Origin: Burkholderiales bacterium
GTDB taxonomy: Bacteria > Pseudomonadota > Gammaproteobacteria > Burkholderiales > SG8-39
Assembly (NCBI GenBank): GCA_005777205.1
Contig: SXNB01000279.1
Coordinates: 1 to 6,187, forward strand
Length of the DNA: 6,187 bases
Reading direction: 5' to 3'
A program made the position numbers and the translations under genes. Shown piece after piece: positions 1 through 5,104 of the stretch (its first letter is position 1; every line of letters starts with the position of its first letter). The notes under the pieces are model-generated. The model saw only the letters and a program-made list of their open reading frames with translations. It was not told the DNA's origin and did no database searches.

Positions 1-670
1 GCTCCCGATTGACGAGAATCCGTAGAGCCTGAAAGGTGCGCGTCGCCGGATTCTGCCCGGCCTCTGGCCGTGCTTGCCGTTGACGGACCGCCGCACCCAC
101 GACAGCGGCAAGTTGCCCAGTGCGGAGGATCGGCTCGCGTTCCCGAGCAGCAACAATCGCCTTTGCAACCTGTTTAGCAAACCGTTCTTCCCCATAGCCA
201 GCTATCGCCTCCGCGAGTTGTTGTTCTGAGGCCGTGGATATCCAGCGCGCCGCAGACACGCCACACGTCGGATCCATGCGCATGTCAAGCGGGCCATCGC
301 CCCGCATCGAGAAGCCGCGCGCCGGGTCGTCCAGCTGCGGCGAGGACACGCCGAGGTCCGCGAGCACGCCCTGCACCAGGCCGATGCCCAGCGCATCGAG
401 CACCCGGTCGAGCTCGCTGAAGGGCGCGTGGTGGATGGAGAAGCGCGGATCCGCGATCGACGCCGCGGCCGCGACCGCTTCCGGGTCGCGGTCCAGTGCC
501 ACCAGGCGCCCCGCAGGCCCAAGTCGCCCGAGGATGGCCCGGCTGTGGCCGCCGCGACCGAAGGTGAGATCGACGTAGATCCCCGAAATCGTCCCGGAGG
601 GCGGCAGGTTCAATCCTGCCAACGCTTCCTCGAGCAGGACCGGGCGGTGCGAAAGGCGGTGAGCTGTCAT
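1..670 (-). CDS. rsmH: 16S rRNA (cytosine-1402-N4)-methyltransferase RsmH (MraW), 3' end outside window
   Basis: RsmH uses S-adenosylmethionine to N4-methylate C1402 of 16S rRNA in the ribosomal P site; the gene is the usual second member of the dcw cluster. The frame opens at the ATG at 670-668 and gives 223 codons without a stop before the window edge, against about 310 for the family, so the C-terminal third is missing. Visible hallmarks are HRPVLLEEAL (residues 8-17), the SAM loop YVDLTFGRGGHS (32-43), ALDRDP (58-63), ADLGVSSPQLDDPARGFSM and GPLDMRMDP in the middle, then GYGEERFAKQ and NPATRTFQALRI. A GGAGG ribosome binding site at 680-684 lies 9 nt before the ATG and supports this start. 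The gene follows mraZ by 27 bp and is surely cotranscribed with it. Two oddities: the SAM loop has Leu where DGTFG is usual, and codon use changes sharply from codon 144 on (see findings). The identification is secure. Confidence 0.96.
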   Translation of the reverse strand, partial: MTAHRLSHRPVLLEEALAGLNLPPSGTISGIYVDLTFGRGGHSRAILGRLGPAGRLVALDRDPEAVAAAASIADPRFSIHHAPFSELDRVLDALGIGLVQGVLADLGVSSPQLDDPARGFSMRGDGPLDMRMDPTCGVSAARWISTASEQQLAEAIAGYGEERFAKQVAKAIVAAREREPILRTGQLAAVVGAAVRQRQARPEAGQNPATRTFQALRILVNRE

Positions 671-697
671 CCGAGGCGTCCTCCGCGCCGCCGACGC

Positions 698-1150
698 TCA
701 CAGCGAGAAATCCTCCATGCCCTGCGGCGGCGTGCCGCCTCCGGTCAGGTTCGCCGCGGCAAGCTTGGCGCTCCACACGCTGGCTTCCCAGAGCTCGAAG
801 TAGTGGCTCTGCCCGACCAGCATCGCCTCGCGCTCGAGCTTGGCGTGCATGCGCAGGCCGCTGGAGAGCAGCACGCGGCCGGAAGCGTCGGGCGCGACGT
901 GTTCCTCGAAGCCGAGCAGCAGGCGTTTCCACCAGCTCGCCTGCGCGCTGAAGCTGGGGAACTTCGCCACCTGCTGGCGTACGCGCTCCCACTCGGTCTC
1001 GGGATAAAGCAACGCGCAACCTTCCGGATGCGCAGTGAGCACTAGCGTGCGGCCCGCGGCGAACAGCGCGTCACGATGGCGCGTCGGGACGGACAGGCGC
1101 CCCTTTGCGTCCAGCGTGACCAGCACTGCGCCGTGAAACGACCCACCCAT
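698..1150 (-). CDS. mraZ: Transcriptional regulator / division protein MraZ
   Basis: MraZ is an AbrB-like DNA-binding protein that forms a ring and represses its own dcw operon by binding short direct repeats upstream. The 150-residue product matches the usual length. It contains the two expected SpoVT/AbrB-type half domains: the first around DAKGRLSVPTRHR (residues 14-26), the second around DASGRVLLSSGLR (88-100), followed by the typical MLVGQSHYFELWE segment. The ATG at 1150-1148 has GGGAG at 1161-1165 as a likely ribosome binding site, 10 nt upstream. The first residues (MGGSFHGA) are a little longer than in E. coli MraZ, but no better start is seen. It is the first gene of the cluster, followed 27 bp later by rsmH. 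Three direct repeats at 1201-1230, just upstream, fit its own operator. Confidence 0.95.
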   Translation of the reverse strand: MGGSFHGAVLVTLDAKGRLSVPTRHRDALFAAGRTLVLTAHPEGCALLYPETEWERVRQQVAKFPSFSAQASWWKRLLLGFEEHVAPDASGRVLLSSGLRMHAKLEREAMLVGQSHYFELWEASVWSAKLAAANLTGGGTPPQGMEDFSL

Positions 1151-1200
1151 TTGCCCGTGTCTCCCGCTTTTTTCCGCAGCAGGGGAAAGGAACCTCTGCT

Positions 1201-1230
1201 ACGCCACTTTTTTCTACTTTTTCCTACTTT
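1201..1230 (-). promoter_or_regulatory. Three tandem MraZ-box-like direct repeats
   Basis: Read on the minus strand, the 30 bases are three consecutive 10-mers: AAAGTAGGAA (1230-1221), AAAGTAGAAA (1220-1211) and AAAGTGGCGT (1210-1201). They share AAAGTRG in exact 10-bp register, so a protein would meet all copies on the same face of the helix. Known MraZ operators are short G-rich direct repeats (TGGGA or AAAGTGGGA type) with 10-bp periodicity upstream of mraZ. These lie 51-80 bp before the mraZ start and overlap the end of a promoter candidate, which fits autorepression. The binding itself is inferred. Confidence 0.8.
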
Positions 1231-1255
1231 ATTCGAAACCAGCTGGAACGGTCAA
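1226..1255 (-). promoter_or_regulatory. Candidate sigma70 promoter for mraZ-rsmH
   Basis: On the minus strand, TTGACC (1255-1250, five of six consensus -35 bases) is followed after 18 bp by TAAAGT (1231-1226, four of six -10 bases). Shifting the -10 by one gives ATAAAG with a 17-bp spacer. The -10 overlaps the first MraZ-box-like repeat. A second, weaker candidate lies further upstream: TTGTCA at 1287-1282, a 17-bp spacer and TCTATT at 1264-1259. Start sites have not been measured, so this rests on consensus match and position. Confidence 0.55.
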
Positions 1256-1328
1256 GCCAATAGAGGAGTTTTTCATAAATCTGACAATGACTTAGCACCA
1301 CTTCGGAAGGCGAAAACTGAAAAGTAAA

Positions 1329-1344
1329 TGATTTATATAAATCA
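1329..1344. promoter_or_regulatory. Perfect 16-bp palindrome, candidate operator
   Basis: TGATTTATATAAATCA reads identically on both strands. It sits in the AT-rich divergent region, directly before the rightward TATAAA element at 1351-1356, so a bound dimeric regulator would cover the -35/spacer zone of the pcaIJ promoter. A second small palindrome, AAGTACTT, abuts it at 1344-1351. The spacing does not fit an FNR box (TTGAT-N4-ATCAA), the PcaQ motif or the LysR ATC-N9-GAT pattern, so the cognate regulator is unknown. Confidence 0.5.
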
Positions 1345-1350
1345 AGTACT

Positions 1351-1356
1351 TATAAA
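1351..1356 (+). promoter_or_regulatory. Candidate -10 element for pcaIJ
   Basis: TATAAA matches five of six bases of the -10 consensus and faces the pcaIJ genes. The hexamer 17 bp upstream (ATGATT, 1328-1333) is a poor -35, which would fit a promoter that needs an activator; the palindrome at 1329-1344 overlaps it. Transcription from here would give a leader of roughly 110 nt before the pcaI ATG. Confidence 0.4.
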
Positions 1357-1426
1357 ATTTAGTCAAGGTGAATTATGAGCTTTCTCCCAGAGATGGCAAA
1401 AAGTGAGGGATCACTGACTTCGGGCA

Positions 1427-1447
1427 GCCCCGACAGCGGGTCGGGGC
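1427..1447 (+). promoter_or_regulatory. GC-rich hairpin in the pcaI leader
   Basis: GCCCCGAC (1427-1434) and GTCGGGGC (1440-1447) are exact inverted repeats around a 5-nt loop, giving an 8-bp, nearly all-GC stem. It ends 27 nt before the preferred pcaI ATG. No run of T follows, so it is not a standard intrinsic terminator. It could affect leader stability or ribosome access. The structure is seen; the role is unknown. Confidence 0.4.
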
Positions 1448-1474
1448 GCCTCCTGACCGCTAAGATTGGCCCCA

Positions 1475-2155
1475 ATGATCGACAAAATCCTGCAATCCCC
1501 CGCGGCGGCGCTGGCCGACGTGCCCGACGGCGCCACCATCCTCATCGGCGGCTTCGGCAACGCCGGCATGCCGTCAGCGCTGATCGAGGCGCTGCTCGCG
1601 CAGGGCGCGAAGAACCTCACGGTGGTGAACAACAACGCGGGCAACGCGGATGGCGGACTGGCCGCGCTCATCGCCGCCAAGCGCGTGCGGAAGATCCTGT
1701 GTTCCTTCCCGCGCCAGACGGATTCGTGGCACTTCGACAAGGCCTGGCGCACGGGCGAACTCGAGCTCGAACTGGTGCCGCAGGGCACACTCGCCGAACG
1801 CATACGGGCCGCTGGCGCAGGCGTGGGCGCGTTCTACACCCCCACCGCGTTCGGCACCCGGCTCGCCGAGGGCAAGGAGACGCGCAACATCAATGGCCGC
1901 GACTACGTGCTCGAGTACCCGATCCACGGCGACTACGCGCTCATCAAGGCCGACCGCGCCGACCGCTGGGGCACCCTAGCCTACCGCAAGACGGCGCGCA
2001 ATTTCGGGCCAATCAGGGCGGCGGCGGCGAAGTGCACCGTGGTGCAGGTGCGCGAGACGGTTGCGCTTGGCGCGATCGACCCGGAGCACGTGGTGACCCC
2101 TGGCATCTTCGTACAGCGCGTGGTGCAGATCGCAGCCCTGAGGAAGGTGGCATGA
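1475..2155 (+). CDS. pcaI: 3-oxoadipate CoA-transferase subunit A (PcaI-type)
   Basis: This is the alpha subunit of the enzyme that moves CoA from succinyl-CoA to 3-oxoadipate, feeding the last steps of the beta-ketoadipate pathway in the cytoplasm. The 226-residue product shows the glycine-rich CoA-binding loop GGFGNAGMP (residues 25-33), NNNAGN, CSFPRQTDS, VPQGTLAERIRAAG, LAEGKET, YRKTARNFGPI and the end motif PEHVVTPGIFVQRVV. The stretch from NNAGN to CSFPRQ resembles PcaI of pseudomonads more than the acetoacetate-type ScoA. The ATG at 1475 is preferred because MIDKI is the usual family N-terminus; an in-frame TTG at 1466 would add three residues. No strong ribosome binding site precedes either. 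The TGA at 2153-2155 overlaps the pcaJ ATG. No other aromatic-degradation gene is in view, so the true substrate could be another 3-oxoacid. Confidence 0.88.
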   Translation: MIDKILQSPAAALADVPDGATILIGGFGNAGMPSALIEALLAQGAKNLTVVNNNAGNADGGLAALIAAKRVRKILCSFPRQTDSWHFDKAWRTGELELELVPQGTLAERIRAAGAGVGAFYTPTAFGTRLAEGKETRNINGRDYVLEYPIHGDYALIKADRADRWGTLAYRKTARNFGPIRAAAAKCTVVQVRETVALGAIDPEHVVTPGIFVQRVVQIAALRKVA

Positions 2156-2802
2156 AGAAACTCGACCGCAACCAGATCGCCGCACGCGTGGTACGCGACA
2201 TCCCCGAGGGCGCTTACGTCAACCTCGGCATCGGCCTGCCGACACTGGTGGCCAACCACATCCCGAAGGACCGCGAGGTGCTCCTGCACAGCGAGAACGG
2301 CATCCTCGGCCTGGGGCCCAAGCCCGCGCCAGGGCAGGAGGACGAGGACCTCATCGACGCAGGCAAGGCACCAGCGACCATTGTGCAGGGCGGCTCGTAT
2401 TTCCACCATGCCGACTCGTTCGGGATGATCCGCGGAGGCCACATCGACATCTGCGTGCTCGGGGCGTTCCAGGTTGCGGCCAACGGCGACATCGCCAACT
2501 GGCACACCGGCGAGGCGGACGCGATTCCGGCCGTGGGCGGAGCGATGGATCTGGCGGCGGGCGCGAAACAGGTGTTCGTCACCATGGAGCACCTGACCAA
2601 GCAGGGCGAATCCAAGATCGTCGAGCGCTGCAGCTATCCCTTGACGGGCGTGCGCTGCGTGACGCGCGTGTATACGGACCTGGCGGTGATCGACATCAAG
2701 GCCGACGGCCTGCACCTGGTGGAGATCTGCGCCGAGGGGCTGAGTTTTGAGGAGTTGCAGAAGCTCAACGGGGTGCCGCTGAAGTGGAAGGCGGCCGCGT
2801 AG
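2152..2802 (+). CDS. pcaJ: 3-oxoadipate CoA-transferase subunit B (PcaJ-type)
   Basis: This is the catalytic beta subunit, partner of the upstream gene. The 216 residues match the family length. The active-site glutamate that forms the enzyme-CoA thioester is in the HSENGILG motif, at Glu48. Other family blocks are EGAYVNLGIGLPTLVAN near residue 20, GKAPATIVQGGSYFHHADSF, GHIDICVLGAFQV, NWHTGEADAIPAVGGAMDL and MEHLTKQGESKIV. The ATG at 2152 overlaps the pcaI stop (ATGA), and AGGAAGG at 2141-2147 is a good ribosome binding site, so the two subunits should be made together in equal amounts. The same frame stays open upstream to 1375, but that part is a shadow of pcaI. The gene ends two bases from the stop of the convergent antitoxin gene. 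The CoA-transferase call is firm; 3-oxoadipate as the substrate is inferred from similarity. Confidence 0.9.
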   Translation: MKKLDRNQIAARVVRDIPEGAYVNLGIGLPTLVANHIPKDREVLLHSENGILGLGPKPAPGQEDEDLIDAGKAPATIVQGGSYFHHADSFGMIRGGHIDICVLGAFQVAANGDIANWHTGEADAIPAVGGAMDLAAGAKQVFVTMEHLTKQGESKIVERCSYPLTGVRCVTRVYTDLAVIDIKADGLHLVEICAEGLSFEELQKLNGVPLKWKAAA

Positions 2803-2815
2803 GCTCAGGCCGCCT
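2789..2815. terminator. Inverted repeat across the convergent pcaJ / antitoxin ends
   Basis: AGGCGGCC (2789-2796) and GGCCGCCT (2808-2815) form a perfect 8-bp stem. The 11-nt loop contains both the pcaJ stop TAG (2800-2802) and, on the other strand, the antitoxin stop (2807-2805). The position between convergent genes suggests a shared bidirectional terminator. No T-tract follows on either side, so a classical intrinsic terminator is doubtful. Confidence 0.4.
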
Positions 2816-3146
2816 GGAGTACGAAATCTACGTGAACGGCGTCATAGGGGAACTCGATCTTCCCGTTGGCGCCCTTGCGCAGCACGCCTGCAAAGAGGAG
2901 TGCGTGCAAGTCGCCGTGAACGGCCTTCACGTCCCGCCCGGTGCGGCGCGCCGCCTCGCGAAGCGACATCGTCCCGCCACCGGCCATCGACTTGGGCAAT
3001 TCCCACCGCTTGGCGGTCAGGGCTTTCCACAGTAGCTCGGCCGATGCGAAGGAGATATGCGCACCGCTGGGCTTTCCGCTGAACGCATTCAGGGCGCGTT
3101 GCTTCACGGCTTGCCGGCTGGCGACAGACAACGTTACGGTTTTCAT
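2805..3146 (-). CDS. tumA: Antitoxin-like winged-helix DNA-binding protein (TumA / HVO_A0114 family)
   Basis: The 113-residue product is a predicted winged helix-turn-helix protein of the HVO_A0114 type (COG4190-like), which commonly accompanies TumE-family toxins and is taken to be the antitoxin and autoregulator. The N-terminus MKTVTLSVASRQAVKQR is followed by a linker; the DNA-binding part spans about residues 60-94 (SLREAARRTGRDVKAVHGD, then HALLFAGVLRK), and the C-terminus (IEFPYDAVHVDFVL) is the family's beta-hairpin end. The ATG at 3146 has a very strong GAGGAGGTG ribosome binding site a few bases upstream, much better than the one in front of the toxin gene, as suits an antitoxin needed in excess. 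It lies 23 bp downstream of the toxin gene and meets pcaJ tail to tail. The family assignment is from remembered sequence character; antitoxin activity is inferred. Confidence 0.8.
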   Translation of the reverse strand: MKTVTLSVASRQAVKQRALNAFSGKPSGAHISFASAELLWKALTAKRWELPKSMAGGGTMSLREAARRTGRDVKAVHGDLHALLFAGVLRKGANGKIEFPYDAVHVDFVLQAA

Positions 3147-3169
3147 TTCAGCACCTCCTCAACGTCCTT

Positions 3170-3484
3170 TCAGAAGTTGGCGCGCAATTGGCTCGCGTCC
3201 TTAAACTGGTACGCATGCTTCCTCTCGCCGACATGCCGATGATCGCCCTTTCCCGCCTCATTGTCGTAGCGCAGGACGCAGACCCCGTTAACCACCCGCG
3301 CGAGCCGATACCTCAACTCGTGCTGCGCCCCTCGCACCGGCGACGGCGCCCGCCAAACCACCAGTTCGGCAAATGCCGAACCGCTCAATACGTGGCACTC
3401 GTCGAGCAGCAACTCTGCCGGAATGTTGGAGATTGCACCCACATTGGCCCCGCCGTCCAAAGGTCCGGCCTTGCGCGACCTCAT
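3170..3484 (-). CDS. tumE: TumE-family (DUF6516) putative toxin
   Basis: The small 104-residue protein carries the DUF6516/TumE signature: AELLLDE at residues 23-29, a middle segment VVWRAPSPVRGAQHELRYRLA, then VNGVCVLRYDNEAGKGDHRH (66-84) and the end YQFKDASQLRANF. Proteins of this family are encoded next to a COG4190-like DNA-binding antitoxin, exactly as here, and are annotated as toxins; the molecular target is not evident from sequence. The ATG at 3484 is the longest start, but family members usually begin close to the AELLL block, so the first 20 or so residues may not be translated; a GTG at codon 15 is an alternative. The ribosome binding site is weak. The C-terminus seems shorter than in relatives, which often continue about ten residues past the final Phe. 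It starts 17 bp after the lipoprotein stop and may be read from the transport operon or from an unseen promoter inside it. Confidence 0.78.
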   Translation of the reverse strand: MRSRKAGPLDGGANVGAISNIPAELLLDECHVLSGSAFAELVVWRAPSPVRGAQHELRYRLARVVNGVCVLRYDNEAGKGDHRHVGERKHAYQFKDASQLRANF

Positions 3485-3501
3485 ACGCGCCTACTAACTG
3501 A

Positions 3502-4101
3502 TCAGCGGGTCCCCGTCGCAAGCGCGATCCGCCGCCTGAGCCGCTCAGCCGCCTCGCGATCGCCCGCAGCCTCGGCGCGCTTCGCCTCCACTTCCAGCCA
3601 CCCCAGCAGCGGCCGGCGCCAACCCTGAGCGGACGCAGTATCGATCGCTGCCGCAATCTGCGCCGGCGTGACCGTCGTGGTCCTGAACGCGACTCCAGCG
3701 GCGACAAGGCGCGAGAGCGCGTCCTCCGTAACCGTGTGCTTGCCCTTGCCCGCGAGGTAGTCCGCGTAGGCCAGCTCTTCGGCGCCCGCATCGCGCCGCA
3801 GCGCCTCGAAACCGGGGCAACTGTCGATCTCCAGGCTCGCGGTGCGCGCCGCGCAGCGGATCAGCTCGGCTCGCGCCAGCAGGTCGCCGCGCCCGGTGCG
3901 GCGGATCTCCTCCCTCGCACGCGCGAATTCCGCTTCCGCCAGCTTCGCGTTGCCCTCGAGGTAGTGCTTCTCGAAGCCCTGCAGCGCGGCGCGCGCGTCC
4001 AGCTGCCAGTCGGGCGGCGTCGGGCCGCCGGCACAGCTGGCGAGTAGCGCCGCCGGCGCCACCGCGGCGAGGAAAATGGTGGTCCGTCCCTGTTTTCTCA
4101 C
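3502..4101 (-). CDS. Uncharacterised lipoprotein of the MCE transport operon
   Basis: I do not recognise a named domain. From the GTG at 4101-4099 the product has 199 residues, and this start is chosen because it overlaps the upstream stop as GTGA and gives a compact signal peptide: a basic start (MRKQGR), a hydrophobic core and the lipobox LASC with lipidated Cys23. An ATG at 4137 would add 12 basic residues inside the previous gene and is less likely. The residue after Cys23 is Ala rather than Asp, so sorting to the outer membrane is expected. The mature part is Ala/Glu/Arg-rich and mostly helical, like a TPR-type or adaptor fold, with two further cysteines (83 and 95) that could form a disulfide. 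It takes the place where Mla/Pqi/MCE systems encode auxiliary lipoproteins, but it does not look like PqiC. A role as the outer-membrane partner of the MCE protein is inferred from context. Confidence 0.8.
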   Translation of the reverse strand: MRKQGRTTIFLAAVAPAALLASCAGGPTPPDWQLDARAALQGFEKHYLEGNAKLAEAEFARAREEIRRTGRGDLLARAELIRCAARTASLEIDSCPGFEALRRDAGAEELAYADYLAGKGKHTVTEDALSRLVAAGVAFRTTTVTPAQIAAAIDTASAQGWRRPLLGWLEVEAKRAEAAGDREAAERLRRRIALATGTR

Positions 4102-5102
4102 GGCAGCTTGATTTTTGCGTCGCGCTCGAAGGGCCACTTGCGGTTGATTTCCTCGATGAGCGAGGCGACCTTGCGCAGGCTCGCCTCGACTTCTCCGCGC
4201 AGTGCGCCCAGGTCCGCGCTGGCGCCAGCGACGTTCGCCGCCGCGGTTTTTGCGCTCGCGCCCACCGCCTGGGCGTCGGCCAGGATCACGTCCACCGCAT
4301 TCAGGCGATCGCGCACTTCCGACAGCATGGTGTTCGCCTGTGCCACGGCCTTCTGCGTCTCGTCGGCGATGCCGCTGGCGCCGTAGAGGCGCAGATCGGT
4401 CTTGGCCACCACCGCGTCGAGCTTCAACGACACCCCGCCAAGGTTGGCGAGCAGCGCGTTGGCGCGGTCGATGGAGGCAATGACCTTGCGCGCGTTGTCC
4501 TCGTTGCCCAGTACCCCGCCCAGCACGCCGTACTTCCCCGCCATGCGCCCAGTTACCGCTTTCGCGTTGTCGATGCTCTGCTGCAGGCTGGAATTGCGCG
4601 CGGTCATGTTCTCCACGTTCTCCAGCGCCTGGCGGACGGTGGCGAGCATCAGCGGGATCTCGGCGTTGGCGTCGCCGCGCAGGATCGCGCGCTGGGCGCG
4701 GTCCGGCAGCGGCGGATCCTGCAGGTTGCCGGTGAAGGCGCGCAGCTTCGCCCCGCCCACCAGCGGGACGTCCATGACGAACACGGTGCTGGTGCGCAGC
4801 CAGCGCACTTCGCTCTCGGGCACGCGGATATGGATGCGCGCCTTGCCATCCTTGCCGAGCGACAGGCGCCGCACCCGACCGATCGGGAAGCCGGCGTAGG
4901 TGAGGTCCATGCCCACGGTCACGCCCTCGACATTGTCCGCCACCAGCGTCAGGCGCTGGAAGGTCTCGAAGGCGCCGCGCGCGTAGAGCACGTAGCCGAT
5001 GAAGGCGATCGCGATCATGAAGGTGACGGCGAGCAGGATGCCCACCTTCACTCCCATGCTTCGCGGCGCCAGGCCGCCGGTGTCCGCCGGTGTCGGGTCC
5101 AT
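4098..5102 (-). CDS. MCE-domain (MlaD-like) substrate-binding protein
   Basis: MCE proteins form hexameric rings or tubes in the periplasm that carry lipids between membranes and work with an MlaE permease and an MlaF ATPase. The 334-residue product has one N-terminal transmembrane anchor at about residues 18-41 (KVGILLAVTF, then FIGYVLYARG), a single MCE domain at about 49-123 with the signature VEGVTVGMDLTYAGFPIG (58-75), and a long helical C-terminal part (about 140-320) rich in Ala, Asn and Asp that probably forms the coiled-coil tube of the PqiB/LetB/Mce type. The length is well above the roughly 180 residues of E. coli MlaD. The ATG at 5102-5100 lies two bases after the permease stop, and the end overlaps the lipoprotein start by GTGA, so the three genes are one operon. 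Lipid is the likely cargo; the exact substrate is unknown. Confidence 0.9.
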   Translation of the reverse strand: MDPTPADTGGLAPRSMGVKVGILLAVTFMIAIAFIGYVLYARGAFETFQRLTLVADNVEGVTVGMDLTYAGFPIGRVRRLSLGKDGKARIHIRVPESEVRWLRTSTVFVMDVPLVGGAKLRAFTGNLQDPPLPDRAQRAILRGDANAEIPLMLATVRQALENVENMTARNSSLQQSIDNAKAVTGRMAGKYGVLGGVLGNEDNARKVIASIDRANALLANLGGVSLKLDAVVAKTDLRLYGASGIADETQKAVAQANTMLSEVRDRLNAVDVILADAQAVGASAKTAAANVAGASADLGALRGEVEASLRKVASLIEEINRKWPFERDAKIKLP

Positions 5103-5104
5103 GC

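Larger units (their letters stand above)
1151..1474. other. Divergent non-coding control region between mraZ and pcaI
   Basis: No convincing gene lies in these 324 bases. The part at 1261-1380 is only about 31% GC, in strong contrast to the flanking genes. From left to right it holds the mraZ leader and ribosome binding site, three MraZ-box-like repeats (1201-1230), a leftward promoter candidate (1226-1255), a second weaker leftward candidate, a perfect palindrome (1329-1344), a rightward TATAAA element (1351-1356) and a GC-rich hairpin (1427-1447). Short open frames here have no recognisable protein character. Confidence 0.8.

Noticed and set aside
285..1045. Long open frames on both strands across rsmH and mraZ
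   Set aside because: They are Arg/Ala/Pro-rich shadows typical of GC-rich DNA and overlap two well-identified genes.
1328..1345. FNR/ANR box in the palindrome
   Set aside because: The half-sites resemble TTGAT and ATCAA, but the spacer is eight bases instead of four.
1375..2802. A single 475-codon open frame ending with the pcaJ sequence
   Set aside because: Only the last 217 codons (from 2152) are real. The first part is the wrong frame across pcaI, gives an Arg/Gly-rich nonsense protein, and pcaI itself is a clear family member in another frame.
3485..3530. Promoter for the toxin gene (TTGCGA with GTTAGT 17 bp on)
   Set aside because: The -10 matches only three of six bases, no better than chance.
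4102..4137. ATG at 4137 as start of the lipoprotein
   Set aside because: It would put 12 extra basic residues before the signal peptide inside the MCE gene. The GTG at 4101 gives the usual stop-start overlap and a normal signal peptide.
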